NCBI GenBank assembly: GCA_021209875.1
Contig: JAGYVD010000008.1
Location: forward strand, 2,355,501-2,419,500
Direction of reading: 5' to 3'
DNA: 64,000 nt
Source of the DNA: Rosellinia necatrix
Lineage: Eukaryota > Ascomycota > Sordariomycetes > Xylariales > Xylariaceae
Shown here: piece by piece, positions 57,985 to 64,000 of the stretch
Position numbering within the stretch: position 1 is the stretch's first letter
How the letters are laid out: each line of letters opens with the position of its first letter
The notes under the pieces: generated by a model
Told to the model about the DNA's origin: nothing
What the model saw: the letters and a program-made list of their open reading frames with translations, nothing else
Databases searched by the model: none
Program-made: the position numbers and the translations under genes

Positions 57985-60900
57985 CTAAACTTACTAGCAT
58001 TTTAAAAAAACCTTTTAAAATTGTAAAAAAAAAGACCTCTGGCAAACTTTATAAGCTACTTTATAGAACTGATAATAACTTGGATTTATAACTAGATAAT
58101 ATTAGCAAAAAAATCTAGCTTAAATTTTTAAAACGATTAAAATAGCGGTATAAAACGTTAGATATAAAGCAGATAACTATTTAGTTCTGTTTTAAAAATG
58201 CTAAAACGAAAAAATTAACGTAATAATAATTATTAAACTATAAATAAATAAAAATAAAAAAAAAATATAAACTTATTAAAAATATAAAAACTATAGACTA
58301 ATAAATATTTAAAACATAAAAAAAAAAAATCAATTTAAAATAATAATATATATTAAAATATAAAAAAATTTATAATAGCATAAAAGTTTTAATATATTAT
58401 AAAAATTTAATATAGCTTAATATAAACAGCTATAAATTATTTATATATTATAAAACGTTTAATATAAATATAATAATAAACTATATTATAGCATTTAAAC
58501 TATTTAAAAACTGCTTAATAATAAGTGATTTAAACGTAAAACATTTAAACTAAAAACTTAAAATTACAACTTTATATAATAATTAACGTATTTTAAAATA
58601 GTTAGCTAAAGCAGGAATATATTATATAAAAAAGCTAGACAAAGTAATTTATAAAGCAGGACATGTTTTAAATATTTTTTTTTTAAATATTTTTTTTATT
58701 AATAGCTAAATAGTTAAAAAGCTGAAAACATTTTTAAATTATAAGCTGCTGTTAATTATATTATTATAAAAAAAACCTTTTGTTTTTATAAAAAAAGCAT
58801 TAAAAGTTTTTATTAAAAAAAGGGAGCTGTTTAAGCTTATAGATCTAGTAGATATAAAAGTATATATACTACTAGATATTAAAAAAGCAAAAATATTAAA
58901 AATAATAAAAACTGCTGCAAAATTATTTATAATTTTAATAATAAACAGTATATAAACTATTAAAATATAAAAAAAACAGAAGGGTAAAACTGTATTATAA
59001 TAATTAATTAAATATTTTAAAGCTTATAATAATTTTAAAGCTTTTAAAAGCATAAAAAATATAAAAAAAAATAAACGCTAGTTTTTTATAATAATTAGAC
59101 ATGTTAAAATAATATATTAATAAAACAGGATTAATAACGCTAGAAGCAATAAAAAACTATTAAAAATGGTTAATTAATATAAATAAAAAAAAACAATAAA
59201 AGCATTTTTTTTTATAAATAAAAACAAAATTATAATAAACGTTAAAAAAAAAACTGAATATTTTATTAAAAATATTTTAAAGCGATTTAATATTAAAAAC
59301 AACTTATTTATTTTTAAACTTATTGTTTTTTTAAACTTTATAAACTTTTTAAAGCTTACTGTTTTTTTAAAACTTATAAAGTTTTTTAAATTAAATATAA
59401 TTAACTGCAAACTATTATAAAATATAATAATTATTATAAAAAAGTTTATAAATATATAGTTAAAATATTTTTAATATTATTAAAAAAAAACCTGATTATA
59501 ATTAAATATTTAATAATAGTTTAGCTAGCTATAAGCAAGTATTATAAACAGTTTATAAAAAAATGCTTAAAATATAATATATTTTTAAAAGTTTAAAAAA
59601 AAACTAACGTAGTTATATTATTAAAACTAGGCAAAACAGATTTTATTTTATATAAGTTTTAAAAACTAATAGTATTTTTATTTTATTTAAAAAAAAAATT
59701 TAAAAAATTTATAACGCGTAAAATAATATAAATTATTTTAAAAGCCGGTTTTATAAGCTTTTAGCACGTTAAAACAGTACTTAAAAAGTTTACTGTTAAT
59801 CTAGCGGTTAGCTTAGTTTATAATATTAAATTAGCTTTAATTAACAGAATAGTTGTAATACTAGTTATTATAAACGTATAAAAAGCATTTAATATACTGC
59901 TAAAAAATAGACTAATAAATAGAATAATAAAATAAAGCTGGCTTAAATTAATGATTTAAATTATTAAAAGCTTTTTAATAAAACGGACGATTATTATATA
60001 TTTTAAAAACATAAAAACAAACTTTATAAAAATTATCTGCGGTATTTTATAAAGCTTTTAGTTTTATTAATATTTTATATGTTTTATTTATATAAACTAA
60101 TAAAAAATATTTTAGCTAATAAAGTTATATTAATAATATTATAGTATTTATATTAAAAAACTTTAAAATAAAATATACGTAAAGCTAAAAAGTAAATTAA
60201 TAAAGTTTTTAAATATAAATGTATAAACAAAATTATATTTATATTTAAAAAATAAAAGCAATTTATTTTATATAAAGCTGGACTAGATTTAATTTTATTA
60301 TTAATTTAAAAAAATTTAAAAATAATATTAACTTTAATTATTAATTTTATTAACTTATAAAGAATTTTAGCGCTACGCTAGCTAGGAATTTTTTTAAATA
60401 AACGTTTAAAGTTCTAGCGTTATATAAAAAAAAAAGCTGTAAAAAATATAAAAATAACTAATTATATTAAAGCTATTTTAGCTGTACTATAAAGCTTATT
60501 AGCAGCAGGCTTATATAAAATAGTTAAAACTATATTAATGCTAGTATTTTTTTATAGAAGTAAAATCTAATATAAAAAATATATTAAACTTATAAGTAAA
60601 ACAGTTTTTAGCCGCTAAAAAAATATTAATATTAAATTAAAAGAACATATATAAATTGTTTAGCAAGCGCTGGTCCGTGCGGCATATAGTATGCTATTTA
60701 TTTAAAAAATATTTTTTAAAAACAGATTATTTATTATTAGCAGTATTTTAACCGTAGATATTGTTTTAAAATAAGCTAAAAGCAAATAAGCTTTTAAAAT
60801 TAAAATAGTTTATAAAATATATTTATTAGCGTTTTATATAGCTTTAAAGCGTATATAATAGAGTAAAAAAAGCTAAATAAATTTAAAAAGCTTATATAAA

Positions 60901-62515
60901 CTTATAAATAACGGCGAGCTTACTGTTAAATATTAAGCGTATAATATTTTATATATTAAGATTTTTTAACAGATTAAAAATAAATTTTATAAGTAATGTT
61001 AAAAAAAATAAAGCAGCAGAAATATTTAAAAAATAGTTTGTTAATAAATTAGTATTTAATATAATTGTTTTTTTAAACGGCTTAAAAATTTTTAATAAAT
61101 TAAAATATAAATATATTATTTACGAGAGGCTAAAAATAATTATTAAAAAATATGTTAAACTTGATTTTTATAAAGTAGTTTTTAATATTAAAGCGCTAAA
61201 AGCATTTTAAGTAATTTAAAAAGCTGTTAAGCTTTTTTTTACAGGATATAAAATTATGCTGTGTATAAATAATACTGCAGCTATATAAAACGTTTAAAAA
61301 AAACATGCTTACAACTTTATAGTAAGTTTTTATATAAATATATAAGATTATAAATAAAATAAATATTAAACTATAATAAAGCTTAAAATATTATAGTATT
61401 AAAAGCAACGAACATATAGACAAGTTAGCTAAAAAAAGCGTAAAAAAAAATTTAAAAACTTTAAATTAATATTTACAGCAGCTGGATTTAAAATAATAAT
61501 TAAAAATTAAATAAAAAAAATAGCTAATAAATAAATATTAAATAAAAATATAAATATTTTAAGCGGTATAAAAGCCGCGGAAATTTTTTATAGACCGGGT
61601 AAATATTTAAAAGCATTTATTTTGCTTAAAAAATATTTGGTTTATTATTTAAACATTATATTTGTTTATAAAAACTATAATTAATATTATAATAAGTTTA
61701 ATTATTATAAAGCAGAAATTTATTGCTTTTATATGTTTTATTTTTAAAAAAAACAAAAAAAAGCGTTAAAATATATAGTTTATTATAAAACAGCAATTAT
61801 AAGCTAAAAAAACTAGCTTAAATTATTTAAACTAGTTTTTAAATAAAACAGATTTAAATAAAACAAAAAAAGCTGGCTAATAAAGCTATATAATTTAAAC
61901 TTAAGGTTTTTTTATAATAAATATAAATATTAGCAATAGTTAATTTAAAACTTTATAACGTTTTAAAAGTTTTATTAAACAACTAAATATTTTAGCAAAA
62001 TTTGTTTTTTTTAACTTAAAAAAATAATATTATATTAAAAAATATTTTTAAGCGTTAATAAAAAAAAAAAAAAAGCAGTAAAAAAGTTAAAAATATAAAT
62101 TTTAAAGTTTTAAAAACTAAAGTTAAAATAGTTATAATTTTAATTTTATAAGTTTTAACGTTATAAAATTAAATTTAATAATAGATTTAAATATTTAAAT
62201 TAGCAAAAATATATATAAAACTTATAAAACTTATAAATATATTATATTTAATTAAACTATATAAATAGTATTATTTAAAAGTTTGCTTAAGTAAACATTT
62301 TAAACTTATAAAATAAAAACAAACGTTTAAGTTTATAAAAACTATTAAAAAACTTAATAATTTAAAAATAAAACACGTGCTTAAAGCTTAAAAGATTAAA
62401 ATATAATAACTATAAATAATATAATGCTAAGCTTACAAAAGTATAATTTAGCACTATATTTATATTTTATATTATATAAATAAAGCCTGCTATATTTTAA
62501 ACTTTTAAGGAGGTA
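57985..62515 (+). mobile_element. RIP-destroyed Tad-like LINE retrotransposon
   Basis: 4.5 kb of AT-saturated DNA with sharp edges. Despite stops, translation on the + strand keeps order: reverse-transcriptase motif A-like KAFNILLKNRLINR near 59880-59930, then a region resembling CGIPQGSP-type motif B near 60030-60090, a C-terminal RNase H-like end near 61390-61440 (SNEHIDKLAKK) and a Cys/His-poor tail. The order RT then RNase H is as in Tad1-type fungal LINEs. ORF1 and endonuclease are not recognisable. Changes from consensus are overwhelmingly G-to-A and C-to-T. No duplication was found at the edges. Confidence 0.72.
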
Positions 62516-62733
62516 TACAAAGTGGTGATTAAACGCCCCGTACCGACGTTAAACTTAATTTAATTCAATTTAATTCGAGTGACCGTCAGTGCCTAACCAG
62601 CCCTGACCCAGAACTTTGTAACCAGACAGCCTAACACAGTAAGACTTCAGCATGATAAGTGGTTATATCCTGCGGCACATCCAGTAACCCAGTGACCTCC
62701 TCTTGTTAAGGTTGACTGCGGACGGTACATAGG

Positions 62734-62949
62734 TGTCAGGTAGATAAAGCACACGGCGAGGTACCAGCTATCCTGTGGTGTAGCTCTAGAGTCATATTTG
62801 TGTATATAACGACTGAAGGCCTCCCACCTAGATGGTAGGCCCAGGAATCAATAATATTGAGCCCTACACCTAATACCCAGCTATCTACTTGCGGCCCAGC
62901 TGCTACCCCCTAGTGACTAGACCTCACTTTGGGCATTCTTCATATGGCA
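62734..62949 (+). mobile_element. Solo LTR, family 4 copy b
   Basis: 216 bp starting TGTCAGGTAG and ending ATATGGCA, flanked by the perfect 5-bp duplication ATAGG (62729-62733 and 62950-62954). Colinear with the copy at 44981-45195. No internal region is attached, so it is a solo LTR left by recombination. Confidence 0.88.
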
Positions 62950-63276
62950 ATAGGTGACTATAGGCGGCCAAGTACTTAGCCTCACAGCTGTCTACTTTGA
63001 CATCTAGCAACAGTAGTATTGCTGTACAGTCCCGCCAGTCCTACTCCGTGACATCCTTTAATTCCCAATTGGGTGTATATTATGAGAAGCTCGTCAGATG
63101 GAGTCTTGCCCAGACTGCTAGCCAACCAAACATAGCTTTGTCTCCTCCAATCCGAGCCATTGAAGCATCAGCCCCAGTATCATAGTCTATGGTATAACAA
63201 GTAGTTCCCTCGCCGATTCTTTTCTCACCTCATCGCTAACGCCATCGCTCATACATTGCTTATGTACATCAGCAAT
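62950..63276. other. Spacer upstream of the oxygenase-like gene
   Basis: About 330 bp, presumably containing the promoter. No other feature seen. Confidence 0.4.
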
Positions 63277-64000
63277 ATGGACACAGAAGAGGCCATAGGA
63301 TCTACACAGCGCTCGGGCTCGTACACTTCTAAGTGGACAAAGCTGCATCTCCCAAGATTGAAGACCGACCCCTTGCGGTATGAATACGACACAATAGGAG
63401 CAAAAGCGCCGGACCAGCTTCAAGTGATTGCGAAACTAAAGGGATTCCCCGACGACCCGAGGAAGCGACCGGACCTTTACCAACTATTCGTAGAATACCA
63501 TGCCAGCCACGAGGACCCCCAGGCCCTCTGGACGCAGGCACACACGGTCCCGGACTGGGTGGATTGGGAGCAGCTGGAGTGCGGCCAGCGATTTTTCTAC
63601 CGCCACGCCGCCGCCAACGTGATGGGGTTCGCGCTCCAGGGGATTCGTGGGCAAGAACAGCTCTGCGGTATGTCGATCCCAGAGACAGGCCTGGTCGGTC
63701 TCTCTAAGAATCAGCCTATCCCCCGATGTAAAACTGTTGTCGTTTTTGTCGTTGTTGTCGCTACTGTCTTCGTTTGTCGTTGATATTGTTCTTGTGTTTG
63801 CTGACCCGATAGCGGGGCCGCGTGCTGAACGGCGACGCGCTCTGCAATGAGCTCGGGATGGGCCGCCCCGGCTGGGTCCCGTACGCGTGCTTCGGGGGGC
63901 CACTGCTGGCTGGTCCGCGCCTTGGCGGTGGCCCAGTGGCTGAGCCCTACGTTCGATGAGTGGGTCATTGCGGTAAGGGAGACATCGTCCCGCCTAGTGC
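63277..64000 (+). CDS. MpaB-like oxygenase (DUF2236), N-terminal part, incomplete at window edge
   Basis: First exon 63277-63667 (start MDTEEAIGSTQ; an in-frame ATG at 63256 is an alternative). It encodes KWTKLHLPRLKTDPLRYEYD, then ALWTQAHTVPDWVDWEQLE and GQRFFYRHAAANVMGFALQG. The VPDWVDWE...GQ..F.R pattern is typical of fungal membrane-associated oxygenases of the MpaB/DUF2236 family, which often sit in specialised-metabolite clusters. A GT donor lies at 63668. The next exon could not be placed: the acceptor at 63811-63812 leads quickly to a stop, and no expected continuation (such as the RTGGF motif) is seen up to 64000. The gene is therefore either broken or continues past the window after a longer intron. 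Confidence 0.55.

Noticed and set aside
59174..59410. Minus-strand Lys/Phe-rich frame inside the second AT block
   Set aside because: Low-complexity by-product of AT-saturated LINE DNA on the opposite strand.
1..64000. tRNA, rRNA or CRISPR features
   Set aside because: Scanning for T-loop-like GTTCGA contexts and cloverleaf arms gave no convincing tRNA; no rRNA-like sequence and no regularly spaced repeats were seen. A tRNA program could still find one that I missed.

Overview
This window looks like nuclear DNA of a filamentous ascomycete (Pezizomycotina, most likely a Sordariomycete). The basis is short GT-AG introns of about 45-175 nt with CTNAY-like branch sites, fungal-specific families (HET, CHAT-TPR, fungal HNH nuclease, a complex I subunit of the NUJM/21.3 kDa type), and sharp alternation of normal-GC gene regions with extremely AT-rich repeat deserts, the signature of repeat-induced point mutation (RIP). 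Exon structures were worked out by hand from splice sites and reading-frame continuity; no homology search was run.

Layout. (1) 1-15.1 kb is a conserved core arm: complex I NUJM-like subunit, a DUF167 protein, a secreted GPI-type Ser/Thr-rich protein, an RNA-repair-like HAD/RGG protein, the DNA primase small subunit, a BTB-like protein and a ThuA/glutamine-amidotransferase-like protein. Spacers carry many copies of a TAGGTACCTA-type motif. (2) 15.5-36.96 kb is an AT-rich desert without intact genes. It resolves into a nested stack: a ~3.4 kb LTR element (19248-36415) invaded by two 2.7-2.8 kb LTR elements, by a second copy of itself, and by a 4.7 kb AT-rich insert that carries two ~275 bp solo-LTR-like elements. 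Most insertions have perfect 5-bp target-site duplications. The desert is edged by a 43-bp inverted repeat at 17434 and 37010. (3) 37.2-53.2 kb is an accessory island of allorecognition/defence-like and specialised-metabolism genes: an unknown 404-residue protein, a PD-(D/E)XK-like gene, a CHAT-TPR gene, a gag remnant, a TPR fragment joined to a Gln/Gly-rich gene tail, an intact HET gene, a fungal HNH nuclease gene, an orphan thioester-reductase domain and a GNAT scrap. Several keep one long frame broken by stop codons of the CAG/CAA-to-TAG/TAA or TGG-to-TAG kind, as light RIP would produce. (4) 54.5-64 kb holds a polyQ/coiled-coil gene, a degraded terpene synthase, a RIP-destroyed Tad-like LINE (about 58.0-62.5 kb), a solo LTR with a perfect duplication, and the first exon of an MpaB-like (DUF2236) oxygenase running into the window edge.

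How it fits together: the core arm encodes housekeeping functions that need not be linked. The accessory island resembles the fungal immune/incompatibility repertoire (CHAT protease, HET effector, nuclease domains), but in this isolate most members are broken and only the HET gene looks fully intact. The most notable things are the frame-preserving nonsense pattern across neighbouring genes and the inverted-repeat-bounded AT desert.
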